Notes: generated by a model from the letters alone, not told the origin. 64,000 nucleotides of DNA from JAGQYH01 sp041393015 (GCA_041393015.1 JAWKKV010000005.1:186001-250000); one strand, 5' to 3'. Shown: positions 46,541-56,168, counted from the stretch's first letter. Made by a program: numbers and translations.

Positions 46541-47155
46541 ATGACACTGGAAGAAGGCAAATCCTATTACACAAAAACCATAGAGAATCTATTGGCCAAT
46601 AACTCTGGCTATCAAAGTTGGGGCGAAGTAACCATTCTAGATGGTAGTCTACGATTAAATGACAATGAGATACTAAGAGTAAAAGGTATTGGAGAAAAAG
46701 CATCTTTTGAAACTATTTCTATCAAGGATGATAAATCATTGCATGCAGCGATATATCGCAAAAAGAAGCCTATTAATTCTATTTTGATTACCCATCAAAC
46801 CAATGCTTCACAAGTAAAGGAAACCATACCTCCTATTTTAGATGACCAAGCACAATTACTTGGACCCACTTTAAAATACATTCCGCTTAAAGGAGAAATT
46901 AAATCATTTGTCAAGCAAATTTTAAGAGGTTTAAAAGGCCGGTATGCCACTATCCTATCTAACGAGCAAAGTATTTGTATTGGCAAAAGCATTGAAGATG
47001 CCTATATCGCCGCACAGCTAGTGGAGAAGACATCTAAAGCTTTTCTAGAAGCCAAACATTTAGGTGGCGCCAAAGGCATTAATATTATAGAAGCTTGGCT
47101 GATGCACAAATTTTACCTCTACAAATATTCAAAAGAAAGTGAAAAGAATAGGTAG
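46541..47155 (+). CDS. Aldolase-like paralogue lacking metal ligands, probable pseudoenzyme
   Basis: 204 residues, begins 10 bp after the preceding aldolase and shares its fold (SWGEV, THQTNASQ, YATILSN, CIGKSIEDAY). Aligned with it, the catalytic Glu75 becomes Asp64, the first zinc His becomes Ile83 and the third becomes Glu142; only His85 and the neighbouring His68 remain. With two of three zinc ligands gone it should not act as a class II aldolase. It may be a structural or regulatory partner. The open frame is intact, so it is not decayed. Confidence 0.78.
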   Translation: MTLEEGKSYYTKTIENLLANNSGYQSWGEVTILDGSLRLNDNEILRVKGIGEKASFETISIKDDKSLHAAIYRKKKPINSILITHQTNASQVKETIPPILDDQAQLLGPTLKYIPLKGEIKSFVKQILRGLKGRYATILSNEQSICIGKSIEDAYIAAQLVEKTSKAFLEAKHLGGAKGINIIEAWLMHKFYLYKYSKESEKNR

Positions 47156-47230
47156 TTAACAATATGAATAGATATAATTGATTCGAACAAATAATACTAT
47201 TAATCATTAAAAATTAAACACTAATCATTA

Positions 47231-47998
47231 TTACCTATACATTCCTCCTACCCAATCAAACACATAATGTATACTCACATTAGCGCCTAACGAAAAGTTT
47301 CTTGAAGATTGATAAGTGTTGTCATTATCAGAAATAAAAACAGCAGCATCGCCCTTATTAAGGTCTAAGAAGCCAAAATAACCACGTAATCCAGCATTTA
47401 GGTATAAGTTTCTGCTTAAGTTTACATCGATTCCCCCTCCGAAAACAAATCCAAAGTCTAATCTTTTTACTTTATCATTAGCAGATCCAAAAAATTCACC
47501 GGTTGATTCTCCATCAATAGAAATCCTTTCCTTTGCTGCTAATAAAACTCCAAATTGCAAACCTACTTCGCCATATCCGGTTATCTTTTTTCTCGATTGA
47601 GGTTTAAACTTTACTAAAAGAGGCAGCTCTAAATAATGTAAACTAAATTTTCGTTTAAAATTATTGATATCCCCTCTAGCACAGCCATTTCCCGTCCAAC
47701 TATCTTTGTAATTTTGCCCACGTTTGGTATAATTTAATTCCGCTGAAACACCCCAAAACCTATCGCTTGTATAGCTCCCAACAGCACCTAAAGAATACCC
47801 CATAGTTAAGGCATAACCCGGCTCAGAGTCAATGATTAATGGATCTTCAGGGCAAACTTTTTGCAACACTTCATAAGCATTCTGATTAAGTATCCAACTC
47901 GTATTTAAGGAAACATTTCCTCCAATATCAAAATCTTGTCCCTTTACCATAAAGGCTGACACCAAACCTACCAACAAGATTAAAATCCTTCGCATCAC
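47231..47998 (-). CDS. Outer-membrane beta-barrel protein (PorT-like family)
   Basis: 255 residues. Signal peptide ending before QDFDIGG, then an amphipathic beta-strand series (alternating aromatic and polar residues) with FGGGIDVNLSRNLYLNAGLRGYFGF, typical of the Bacteroidota outer-membrane beta-barrel family. Role unknown. It is convergent with the aldolase operon. Confidence 0.85.
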   Translation of the reverse strand: MMRRILILLVGLVSAFMVKGQDFDIGGNVSLNTSWILNQNAYEVLQKVCPEDPLIIDSEPGYALTMGYSLGAVGSYTSDRFWGVSAELNYTKRGQNYKDSWTGNGCARGDINNFKRKFSLHYLELPLLVKFKPQSRKKITGYGEVGLQFGVLLAAKERISIDGESTGEFFGSANDKVKRLDFGFVFGGGIDVNLSRNLYLNAGLRGYFGFLDLNKGDAAVFISDNDNTYQSSRNFSLGANVSIHYVFDWVGGMYR

Positions 47999-48029
47999 TA
48001 AATATTTCTACAAATGTAACGAAAAGACA

Positions 48030-48063
48030 AAAAAAAAGGCAACCTCGTGAGACGAGGTTGCCA
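48030..48063 (-). terminator. Rho-independent terminator after 48087 gene
   Basis: Perfect 11-bp stem ggcaacctcgt/acgaggttgcc (48039-48049, 48053-48063) with a 3-base loop and a leftward run of T. It ends the transcript of the gene at 48087-48914. Confidence 0.92.
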
Positions 48064-48086
48064 GACCAGGAATCCGTCAAGGATTA

Positions 48087-48914
48087 TCAAAGAGAGGCAA
48101 AAACGTAAATAGCTTCCACTATTTTTCTAAGTTCCTCAGGATACTGAACTAATTCAGCCTGACTCATATTCGGTGAAAAAATTGGTACTGAAACCACATT
48201 TCTATAAGGTCCAACTGCCACAACAATTTTTAATGGTACTGGCTTAGGATATTGATTTAATCTTGATTGACATTGTCTTGTTTCACATTCGTACTCGCTT
48301 TCAAAAGAGAAGAATCCTTCTTCTGCTATCCATCTTATTAATTCAGTCAATTCTGCACGATCAATTTTCTTGTCGTATTTTTTTACTCCTCCTAATTCTG
48401 TTTCATAATACTTTTGAAGTAAGCCTGAATTAGAAATCATAATTCTATCGTTGATAACTGGATCAACACCACCTGAAAATCCACCACCACTGATAAATAT
48501 TTCCATGTAATCTTGTTCAGATATTTTTGCAATCCAATTTTTCTTTACTTCAACAACATTATTTTTTTGATCAACTTTTTTAATATTAGTAATAGTATTA
48601 GCAGATTCGTAATCTCTTAATTCTCTTTCTTTGGTATTAATTTCATCTTCTTCGCTGTAAACCGCCCAATGATCTTTCTTTCTATTGGATGGACTATACA
48701 TGCTAACGCCTTCGGAATATCCGCCCTTCGAAACTATTCCATTTAATAATGAGGAGGTTAATCTTTCAACTTTTAACTGTTGTTGATTTACTTTAGAGGT
48801 AAGTTGCCCTTCATCAAACCCATTTGTTCCGGCTTGCAAATCAATCCCAAAAAACAGAGATGTACATGCGAAAACAATTATAGTAATTGATAATATTTGA
48901 GGTCCTTTTTTCAT
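48087..48914 (-). CDS. Hypothetical exported protein
   Basis: 275 residues. A signal peptide of about 27 residues is followed by a soluble domain with no family I recognise; the region IFISGGGFSGGVDP and a ceETRQCQSR cysteine pair are visible. Probably periplasmic. It has its own strong terminator at 48030-48063. Confidence 0.7.
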   Translation of the reverse strand: MKKGPQILSITIIVFACTSLFFGIDLQAGTNGFDEGQLTSKVNQQQLKVERLTSSLLNGIVSKGGYSEGVSMYSPSNRKKDHWAVYSEEDEINTKERELRDYESANTITNIKKVDQKNNVVEVKKNWIAKISEQDYMEIFISGGGFSGGVDPVINDRIMISNSGLLQKYYETELGGVKKYDKKIDRAELTELIRWIAEEGFFSFESEYECETRQCQSRLNQYPKPVPLKIVVAVGPYRNVVSVPIFSPNMSQAELVQYPEELRKIVEAIYVFASL

Positions 48915-49162
48915 TCAGTAAGTAAAATACGACTTTTAAAATTTATAATTTATACAATTACAAACATCATGCCTGTCAAGATTGCTTATAACAATCTGTT
49001 TCACTAATTACGATCTTAAGGAAATTGAATTTAGGGTTCTTAAGAAGTATGTATTTCAGGTTTAAATGTTTATTATTATCCTTAAAGATAAATCGTATTT
49101 ATCGAAACATCAAGTAAAAAATAAAGTTTTTAATTTTTTACTTTCGCCACAAACTAAAACAA

Positions 49163-49951
49163 TTGATTTATAAGGCTAAAGACATACTAAATTTTTTGAT
49201 CAACGGTAAAACTAAATATCGTTTGCACTCTCCTTTTGTATTCAATTTTGTTAATTCTGTTCTTTTAGACAACAGAAAATACTATGCTTTTGATATCATC
49301 AATAGAATTAAGAAAGCGACTCATCAACATCCACAAAAAATAGCGATTAAAGATCTTGGTGCTGGTTCTAATGGTCAAATCAAAAAAGAAAGAAGCTTAG
49401 CTTCTATTGTTAATAAAAGTGCCATTAAGCATAAGTATGGTAAATTATTGTTTCGCTTAGTCAACTATTATAAACCTGAAAATATTATTGAATTAGGCAC
49501 TTGCATTGGTATTGGCACTATGTATTTAGCCACCGGTAATTTGAAAAGTAAATTAACTACCATTGAAGGCGATCCTAGTTTAGCTAAAATTGCCAGCAAT
49601 AACTTTCAAAAGTATCCGGGAGATCTTAGCCACATTAAACAAGTGATTGGCAATTTTGATGATGTACTCCCAAACGTTTTAGCTTCTTATTCAAAAATAG
49701 ATTTGGCATTCATAGATGGGAATCATCGTAAAGAACCTACTTTAAATTATTTCCATCAGATTTTAGAATACACTGATGAAAATTCTATTTTAATATTTGA
49801 TGACATTCACTGGTCAAAAGAAATGATGGAAGCATGGGCAACAATTCAACAACATCCTAAAGTAAGCTTAACTATAGACATCTATAGAATGGGCTTCGTT
49901 TTCTTTGGGAATGAACGAAAAGAACAGGAACATTTTCAACTGTATTTTTAA
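49163..49951 (+). CDS. Class I SAM-dependent methyltransferase
   Basis: 262 residues. SAM-binding IIELGTCIGIGTMYLA with acidic TIEGDP, and IDLAFIDGNHR and LIFDDIHW later; family-typical O-methyltransferase look. The start is TTG at 49163, 16 bp after a TACTTTCG -7-like element (49139-49146). Substrate unknown. Confidence 0.85.
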   Translation: MIYKAKDILNFLINGKTKYRLHSPFVFNFVNSVLLDNRKYYAFDIINRIKKATHQHPQKIAIKDLGAGSNGQIKKERSLASIVNKSAIKHKYGKLLFRLVNYYKPENIIELGTCIGIGTMYLATGNLKSKLTTIEGDPSLAKIASNNFQKYPGDLSHIKQVIGNFDDVLPNVLASYSKIDLAFIDGNHRKEPTLNYFHQILEYTDENSILIFDDIHWSKEMMEAWATIQQHPKVSLTIDIYRMGFVFFGNERKEQEHFQLYF

Positions 49952-50111
49952 ATTTAGTAAGGAGTAAAAGTAATCAGTAATCAAACTTATAAATGTTATT
50001 GATTAATTCATTTGTCACCAAAATGTCTGATTCCCTATACATTTAACTTTTATTATACCCATTCAGGCACCAAAACTTAAAGACGTTGCATCTATAAAAG
50101 AAAACAACACT

Positions 50112-51218
50112 ATGAAGTATTTAATGATTTTGGCTATAACTTTAATGGCCTTCACCTCTCCGGAAAAAACAACAAATTCGCCAAGTAAAATTCAAATTGC
50201 ACTTTTGTTAGATACTAGTAACAGTATGGATGGTTTAATTGAGCAAGCCAAAGGCAAATTATGGTCTATCGTTAATGAATTTGGACGCTATGAAAAAGAT
50301 AAAGCAGTTCCTCAATTGGAAATTGCATTGTTTGAATATGGTAATGATGGATTAAAGGCAAATGAAGATTGGATTAGACAGATTACTGCTTTTACAACTG
50401 ATTTAGACTTTATCTCTGAGAAATTATTTGAGTTACGAACTTATGGTGGCAGTGAATATTGTGGCTCAGTTATTCACGATGCCAATAAATCATTAGAATG
50501 GTCGAATAGAAAAGATGATTTAAGATTGATTTTTATAGCTGGAAATGAGGGTTTCAACCAAGGCAGTTTTAACTATAAAGATGCTTGCCATGAGGCTATA
50601 GGTAAAGATATAACGGTAAACACTATTTTCTGTGGTGATTATGAACAAGGCATCAGAGAATTATGGAAAGAAGGTGCTTTAATTGGAAAAGGTAAATACA
50701 TCAATATCGATCAAGATAAATCAGTTTCCTACATTGAAACACCTTATGATAATGAAATTGATAGACTGAATGACAAATTGAACGACACCTATATTTGGTA
50801 TGGTAAAAGTGGCGCAGATAAAAAGATTAATCAATCCAGACAAGATAACAACGCCGCTAGCTTTAGTGCAGCTAATAAAGCAGAAAGAGCCGTTTCAAAA
50901 AGTTCAGGTAATTATAAAAATGCACATTGGGATGCGGTAGATGCGCTTGATGAAGGGGAAATAGAATTAGAAGAATTGGTACAAGAAGAAAATATTGCTC
51001 CTGAATTAAAAAATAAATCTAAAGAAGAAATTGAAAAATATTTGAAAGAAAAGAAAACTGAAAGAGGAGATATTCAAAATGAAATTACGGATTTAAATAA
51101 GAAGAGAATGACCTACATAGCCAACCAATCTAATGATAAAGACAATACCTTAGAAAGTGCTATTACACAGGCTGTTAAAGAACTCGCCACGGCAAAAGGT
51201 TTTACCTTAAAAAAGTAG
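50112..51218 (+). CDS. VWA-domain protein with C-terminal helical region, exported
   Basis: 368 residues. A signal peptide leads into a VWA domain with MIDAS DTSNS, then from about residue 215 a charged helical, coiled-coil-prone region. Function unknown. It stands alone and is followed by a hairpin terminator. Confidence 0.82.
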   Translation: MKYLMILAITLMAFTSPEKTTNSPSKIQIALLLDTSNSMDGLIEQAKGKLWSIVNEFGRYEKDKAVPQLEIALFEYGNDGLKANEDWIRQITAFTTDLDFISEKLFELRTYGGSEYCGSVIHDANKSLEWSNRKDDLRLIFIAGNEGFNQGSFNYKDACHEAIGKDITVNTIFCGDYEQGIRELWKEGALIGKGKYINIDQDKSVSYIETPYDNEIDRLNDKLNDTYIWYGKSGADKKINQSRQDNNAASFSAANKAERAVSKSSGNYKNAHWDAVDALDEGEIELEELVQEENIAPELKNKSKEEIEKYLKEKKTERGDIQNEITDLNKKRMTYIANQSNDKDNTLESAITQAVKELATAKGFTLKK

Positions 51219-51327
51219 TAAATGTTAAATTCTAAAATTTTAAAGGTTAGATGCAACCTTCTCAACCCTATATAACTCTTAGTTAGTAAGGAAATACTCT
51301 TCTATTCCTTATTGCGAATCCTACTAT

Positions 51328-51370
51328 ATACCCTTGCATGTTGTGCTGACTATTGCAAGGGTATTTTTTT
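51328..51370 (+). terminator. Rho-independent terminator before DUF4105 gene
   Basis: Perfect 11-bp stem atacccttgca/tgcaagggtat (51328-51338, 51354-51364) with a 15-base loop and a following T run. A -7-like TATCTTCG directly after it (51370-51377) probably serves the next gene. Confidence 0.88.
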
Positions 51371-51395
51371 ATCTTCGTGGCAGAAAAAATATTTA

Positions 51396-52559
51396 ATGCA
51401 ACGAATTACATTTCTTTTATTGCTCCTATTCTCGGTTGTGATTACCCCACTAGCTGCGCTTGAACTGTCTCCTACTGCTGAAATTAGCCTACTGACTTGC
51501 TCACCTGGCGATGATTTTTATGAATCATACGGGCATAGCGCATTAAGAGTTAACGATCCAGAAACGGGTGTAGATGTCGTTTATAATTATGGCACCTTTA
51601 GTTTTAGTGACGATTTTGCCCTAAAATTTATAAAAGGAGAACTTAATTATTGGGTAAATCCAGAAACCTATTTAGATTTTAGATATCAATACAATTACGA
51701 AGGAAGAAGCATTTATGAGCAAATACTTAACCTTTCTGTAGAGCAAAAGCAAAGTATAGCTGATTATTTAGTTAAAAACTCTCTGCCGGAAAATAGATAT
51801 TATTGGTATGATTTCAGATTTAACAATTGTTCTAGCAAGTTAAGAGATGTATTAGAAGAATCTACCGGTGTAAAATTCTCTACCGAAAAATCAGATAAAA
51901 CATTTCGCCAAATGATTGATGGCTACGTGCCTAAAGCAGATTGGTATGACCTAGGAACCGATGTATTATTAGGCGCAACATTAGACCGAAAAGTAACTTA
52001 CGCAGAATCAATGTTTTTGCCTGATTACTTAATGCAAATGTTTGATGATACAAAAATAAATGGGGAACCATTGGTTAAAGAGAAGAGAACACTTTTAGAT
52101 AAAGGCTACCACTTATATAATGAAGGTAAGTGGGCTAACATATTTTCGCCTTCCACAGTATTTTGGCTACTGTTATTGTTGTTTTTCCTATTTAAATTAT
52201 ACTATAAAGGTAATTTACCTCCATTCTTTTCAATCTTCTTTTTAAGTATTCTTGGATTAGCAGGATGGTTTATGATTTTTATGTGGTTTTTCACTTTACA
52301 TACGGCAGCAGATTGGAATCTAAATATTCTATGGGCAATTCCTTTTCACTTTCCGATGGCACTGTTCTTATTTAAAGAGAAAAAGCCAAAATGGGTAGCT
52401 CATTACTTTTTCTTTTGTAGAGTAATATTAATAGTTACATTAATTGTTTGGCCGATATTCTTACCTCAACAGTTTAATATCGCAGTATTGCCGTTAATCC
52501 TACTTTCATTGCTTTGCATATCATCTAATATGCCAATTAGCATGAAAGATTATAACTAA
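51396..52559 (+). CDS. DUF4105-domain membrane protein
   Basis: 387 residues. Signal peptide from the ATG at 51396, then the DUF4105 domain (LLTCSPGDDFYESYGHSALRV, YNYGTFSF, NNCSSKLRD) and four or five membrane helices at the C-terminus. A papain-like fold has been suggested for such families; I see a His and Cys that fit but cannot confirm activity. An upstream in-frame start (51312) would run through the terminator, so I reject it. Confidence 0.85.
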   Translation: MQRITFLLLLLFSVVITPLAALELSPTAEISLLTCSPGDDFYESYGHSALRVNDPETGVDVVYNYGTFSFSDDFALKFIKGELNYWVNPETYLDFRYQYNYEGRSIYEQILNLSVEQKQSIADYLVKNSLPENRYYWYDFRFNNCSSKLRDVLEESTGVKFSTEKSDKTFRQMIDGYVPKADWYDLGTDVLLGATLDRKVTYAESMFLPDYLMQMFDDTKINGEPLVKEKRTLLDKGYHLYNEGKWANIFSPSTVFWLLLLLFFLFKLYYKGNLPPFFSIFFLSILGLAGWFMIFMWFFTLHTAADWNLNILWAIPFHFPMALFLFKEKKPKWVAHYFFFCRVILIVTLIVWPIFLPQQFNIAVLPLILLSLLCISSNMPISMKDYN

Positions 52560-52582
52560 AAAACGTGATTAAAAATAGGGAG

Positions 52583-52690
52583 TTAAGCATCACCACTTGT
52601 TAAATCTCCGCCTCTTAAAATATCTTCTACTAAGAAATAGCAAAATATCAATGCTATCAATATTCGTATAGTCCATTCAATGTTTTCCAT
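52583..52690 (-). CDS. Possible 35-residue single-helix membrane protein
   Basis: An ATG-to-TAA frame on the left strand with a plausible membrane helix (TIRILIALIFCYFLVEDIL) and a charged tail. It fills most of the 52560-52834 gap. Size gives weak statistical support, so it is tentative. Confidence 0.35.
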   Translation of the reverse strand: MENIEWTIRILIALIFCYFLVEDILRGGDLTSGDA

Positions 52691-52834
52691 AGGAGTAGAT
52701 TTGAGTCATATTAAATATAAGGAAAATATACCCACATATCCTAACCTTTACTTAAAATTCGATTAACATTATTGAAATTTCGATAATCGATTTAAGCAAA
52801 TTTTTATTAGTCGTCAATCTTCAATAAAAAACTA

Positions 52835-53716
52835 TTAATATCTAGCTATAAAATTTAACAAGGCGGTCGCCCATTTGGTAGGATCTTCTACCATTGGATA
52901 GTGTCCCAAATTTTCTAATCGCGTTATTTCACAATGAGGAATTTCTTTGTAAAGCTGCTCTCCTATTGCTTTAACGGATACCGGATCATTTTGCGCCCAA
53001 ATTACATGCGCCGGAATATCTAAAGATTTTAAACTTCCAATCCATCTATCCCAATATTGATATCGTTCCTTTAAATATTGAGTGATTTTAGGTAAAACAA
53101 GTTTCCCATTATTTAAAGTACTCATTATCCAAAGCGCTTTTAACGCTTCAATATCTATCGTAGATTGATCAAACCACAATCGCTTCATTTGATGTACAAA
53201 TATATACTCGCTTCCAAATCTTGCCACCAATGGTCCCCAAAAAGAATGTCTCAATACCTTTTGAATCCATCTTAAATTGGCCAGTTCAATATGAACACTA
53301 CCATTAGTTAGTGTAACTGTTAGAATATTTATGGGTAACTCAGCTTCTTGTCTTTGCGCTAAAATTTCTGTGGCAACGCTTGTTCCATAATCATGTGCTA
53401 TTAAATGCGCCTTATCAACTCCCAAATGCTGCCATAATTTAATCGCATAATTCGCTTGGTCGATTAAAGAATAAGAATAGTTAGTAGGCTTATCAGAATA
53501 ACCAAAGCCTAAATGATCGTGAATAATTACTCTGTAAGACTTTGTGAGCAAAGGTAAAACATGTATAAAATCAAAACTACAAGACGGATAACCATGTAAA
53601 ATAACTAGTACAGGTAAATCCTTCTTACCTTCGTCTATCACAAAAAAACGATAATGATCAATAGTAATTAATTGTCCTCTAGACTTCCATTTAGATGCAA
53701 TTTCAGTGCTTTTCAT
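52835..53716 (-). CDS. Alpha/beta hydrolase with Asp nucleophile (MEST/epoxide hydrolase-like)
   Basis: 293 residues. Oxyanion motif ILHGYPSCSFDF and nucleophile elbow AHDYGTS, in which the nucleophile is Asp, as in epoxide hydrolases, haloalkane dehalogenases and MEST proteins; the His is in NLGHYPMVEDP. Substrate unknown. It is divergent from the peroxiredoxin-like gene. Confidence 0.82.
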   Translation of the reverse strand: MKSTEIASKWKSRGQLITIDHYRFFVIDEGKKDLPVLVILHGYPSCSFDFIHVLPLLTKSYRVIIHDHLGFGYSDKPTNYSYSLIDQANYAIKLWQHLGVDKAHLIAHDYGTSVATEILAQRQEAELPINILTVTLTNGSVHIELANLRWIQKVLRHSFWGPLVARFGSEYIFVHQMKRLWFDQSTIDIEALKALWIMSTLNNGKLVLPKITQYLKERYQYWDRWIGSLKSLDIPAHVIWAQNDPVSVKAIGEQLYKEIPHCEITRLENLGHYPMVEDPTKWATALLNFIARY

Positions 53717-53770
53717 AATTTATTTGAACTAACTAAAGAAAGTATAGGTTAACTATTAAACTTAATTAAA

Positions 53771-54310
53771 ATGAAGCAACTTAAAGCTGGTGATCCAGCA
53801 CCAAATTTCCAAATTAAAGATATTGATAATAACCCAATTGCTCTTGATCAATATAAAGGAAGAAAGGTTATGCTTTCTTTTTACCGATACGCTTCTTGTC
53901 CGTTATGCAACTTAAGAATTAATGATTTAAATAATCGAGTGGACGAATGGAAAGAAAAAGGTTTAGATACCATCGCTGTTTTTCAATCACCATCGGAAAG
54001 TATTAAAAAGCATGCAGGAAAATCTTCTAGAGCAACTAGCTTCCCAATCATTCCGGATAACGAGCAAAAACTTTATAAAATGTATGGCGTTTCTGGTGAT
54101 TGGGTTAAATTTTTAAAAGGAATGAAACCTTCGAAAATAGTTGCTGCTACCGCTAAAGGATTTTTACCCGGTAAAATTGAAAACGATATGAATATGATTC
54201 CTGCAGATTTTCTAATCGATGAAAATGGCATGCTTAATACGGTATACTATGGAAAAGATTCAGCCGATCATCTTGATTTACAAATAATTGACCGTTTCGT
54301 AAACAATTGA
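53771..54310 (+). CDS. Peroxiredoxin-like protein (AhpC/TSA family)
   Basis: 179 residues, thioredoxin fold, soluble. N-terminal AGDPAPNFQIKDIDN and a cysteine motif YASCPLCNLR (CPLC), related to the redoxin at 542. Likely a thiol peroxidase or thiol-disulfide protein. Independent of ahcY, which has its own promoter. Confidence 0.82.
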   Translation: MKQLKAGDPAPNFQIKDIDNNPIALDQYKGRKVMLSFYRYASCPLCNLRINDLNNRVDEWKEKGLDTIAVFQSPSESIKKHAGKSSRATSFPIIPDNEQKLYKMYGVSGDWVKFLKGMKPSKIVAATAKGFLPGKIENDMNMIPADFLIDENGMLNTVYYGKDSADHLDLQIIDRFVNN

Positions 54311-54312
54311 AC

Positions 54313-54343
54313 TTGAATAACGGTTATCAATTTCGTACTTTTG
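54313..54343 (+). promoter_or_regulatory. ahcY promoter
   Basis: TTG (54313-54315), a 20-bp spacer and TACTTTTG (54336-54343), an exact Bacteroidota -33/-7 match, 19 bp before the ahcY ATG. It is the clearest promoter in the window. Confidence 0.8.
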
Positions 54344-54362
54344 CACCTTAAATAAAAAAATT

Positions 54363-55682
54363 ATGTCAACATTATCATTAGATTTAAGCTTAAAATACAA
54401 AGTTAAAGACATCTCTTTAGCTGATTGGGGAAGAAAAGAAATAGAATTAGCCGAAGCAGAAATGCCAGGTTTAATGTCTTTAAGAGAAGAATACGGAGAT
54501 TCAAAACCTTTAAAAGGCGCTAGAATTGCAGGTTGCCTTCACATGACTATTCAAACAGCAGTTTTAATTGAAACTTTAGTGCATTTAGGGGCTGAGGTTA
54601 CTTGGTCATCTTGTAATATTTTCTCTACTCAAGATCACGCAGCAGCAGCGATTGCAGCAGCAGGTGTTCCTGTATTTGCTTGGAAAGGTATGAACGAAGA
54701 AGAATTTAACTGGTGTATCGAGCAAACTTTGTTTTTTGGCGATACTTCAAGACCTTTAAATATGATCTTAGATGATGGTGGTGATTTAACCAACATGGTT
54801 TTAGATAAATATCCTGAGATGGTAAAAGGCATTAAAGGATTAAGTGAAGAAACTACTACAGGTGTTCATAGATTATATGAAAGAATGGAAAATGGTACAC
54901 TTCCAATTCCAGCTATCAATATCAACGATTCAGTTACTAAATCTAAATTTGACAACAAATACGGTTGTAAAGAATCACTTGTTGATGCTATTAGAAGAGC
55001 AACTGACGTAATGATGGCAGGTAAAGTTGCTGTTGTTGGTGGTTACGGTGACGTAGGAAAAGGTTCTGCAGCTTCTTTAGCTGGTGCCGGAGCTAGAGTT
55101 ATCGTTACTGAAATTGATCCAATTTGTGCGTTACAAGCAGCAATGGACGGTTTCGAAGTAAAGAAAATGATCAATGCAGTGGAAGAAGGTGACATTATTG
55201 TTACGGCGACTGGTAATAAAAATATTCTTTCAGAAAAGCATTTCAGAAAGATGAAAGACAAAGCTATTGTTTGTAACATTGGACATTTTGACAATGAAAT
55301 TGATATGGCTTGGTTGAATAAAAACTATGGTTCAACAAAAGTAGAAATCAAACCACAAGTAGATAAATATACTATTGATGGAAAAGACGTTTTGATTTTA
55401 GCAGAAGGTAGATTAGTCAATTTAGGATGTGCTACTGGTCACCCATCATTTGTTATGTCTAACTCATTCACCAACCAAGTATTAGCTCAATTAGAACTTT
55501 GGATCAATACAGATAAGTATGAAAACAAAGTTTATGTTTTACCTAAGCATTTAGATGAAAAAGTGGCAAGACTTCACTTAGCTAAGATTGGTGTAGAATT
55601 AGAAGAACTTTCAGCAGATCAAGCTAAATATATTAGTGTTCCGGTTGAAGGACCTTATAAGCCTGAATACTACAGATACTAG
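54363..55682 (+). CDS. ahcY: Adenosylhomocysteinase
   Basis: 439 residues. It hydrolyses S-adenosylhomocysteine to adenosine and homocysteine with bound NAD+. Visible: CLHMTIQTAVLIETL, the NAD loop VVGGYGDVGKGSAASLAGAGARV, and C-terminal VEGPYKPEYYRY. A strong promoter precedes it and a terminator follows. Confidence 0.97.
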   Translation: MSTLSLDLSLKYKVKDISLADWGRKEIELAEAEMPGLMSLREEYGDSKPLKGARIAGCLHMTIQTAVLIETLVHLGAEVTWSSCNIFSTQDHAAAAIAAAGVPVFAWKGMNEEEFNWCIEQTLFFGDTSRPLNMILDDGGDLTNMVLDKYPEMVKGIKGLSEETTTGVHRLYERMENGTLPIPAININDSVTKSKFDNKYGCKESLVDAIRRATDVMMAGKVAVVGGYGDVGKGSAASLAGAGARVIVTEIDPICALQAAMDGFEVKKMINAVEEGDIIVTATGNKNILSEKHFRKMKDKAIVCNIGHFDNEIDMAWLNKNYGSTKVEIKPQVDKYTIDGKDVLILAEGRLVNLGCATGHPSFVMSNSFTNQVLAQLELWINTDKYENKVYVLPKHLDEKVARLHLAKIGVELEELSADQAKYISVPVEGPYKPEYYRY

Positions 55683-55708
55683 TAGATATTTTTAATAAGT
55701 AATATAAA

Positions 55709-55741
55709 AGACCATTTCGATATTCGGAATGGTCTTTTTTT
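55709..55741 (+). terminator. Rho-independent terminator after ahcY
   Basis: 8-bp stem agaccatt/aatggtct (55709-55716, 55728-55735) with a loop and a T run to 55741. Confidence 0.9.
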
Positions 55742-55796
55742 ATGCAGCGTTTTGCTTAATTTAGAAGTTATATAGAAACAAATAACCATTTAAATT

Positions 55797-56168
55797 TTGT
55801 CTGGTTTGAAAATTAATTTTATACTGTTTACGCTCCTTTTGTTACTCATTACAAGTTGCAAATGCGATGAACCAACTAATTGTGAAGCAAAATCATCTCC
55901 TACCAACTGTGTTTGTGATGCTGTTTATGAACCGGTTTGTGGTTGTAATAACATAACCTATGGCAATAGCTGCGAGGCAGCATGCGTCGGCATTACGGAC
56001 TATGTTGAGGGAGAATGCGTTCCTAACTGCATTGCTGTTCAGAATGATGATTGTATCTGTCCTGAAATTTGGCAGCCTGTCTGTGGATGCGATGGCGTTA
56101 CCTACTCCAATACTTGCTTTTTAGCTTGCGCAGGAATTGATGAATATGTTGAAGGTGAATGTGATTGA
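55797..56168 (+). CDS. Lipoprotein with two Kazal-type protease-inhibitor domains
   Basis: 123 residues. Lipoprotein signal with LITSC, then two Kazal-like modules, each with six spaced cysteines (CDAVYEPVCGCNNITYGNSC and CPEIWQPVCGCDGVTYSNTC) ending YVEGEC. Kazal modules inhibit serine proteases. The start is uncertain: TTG at 55797 or 55806, with no ATG before the signal peptide. Confidence 0.85.
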   Translation: MSGLKINFILFTLLLLLITSCKCDEPTNCEAKSSPTNCVCDAVYEPVCGCNNITYGNSCEAACVGITDYVEGECVPNCIAVQNDDCICPEIWQPVCGCDGVTYSNTCFLACAGIDEYVEGECD

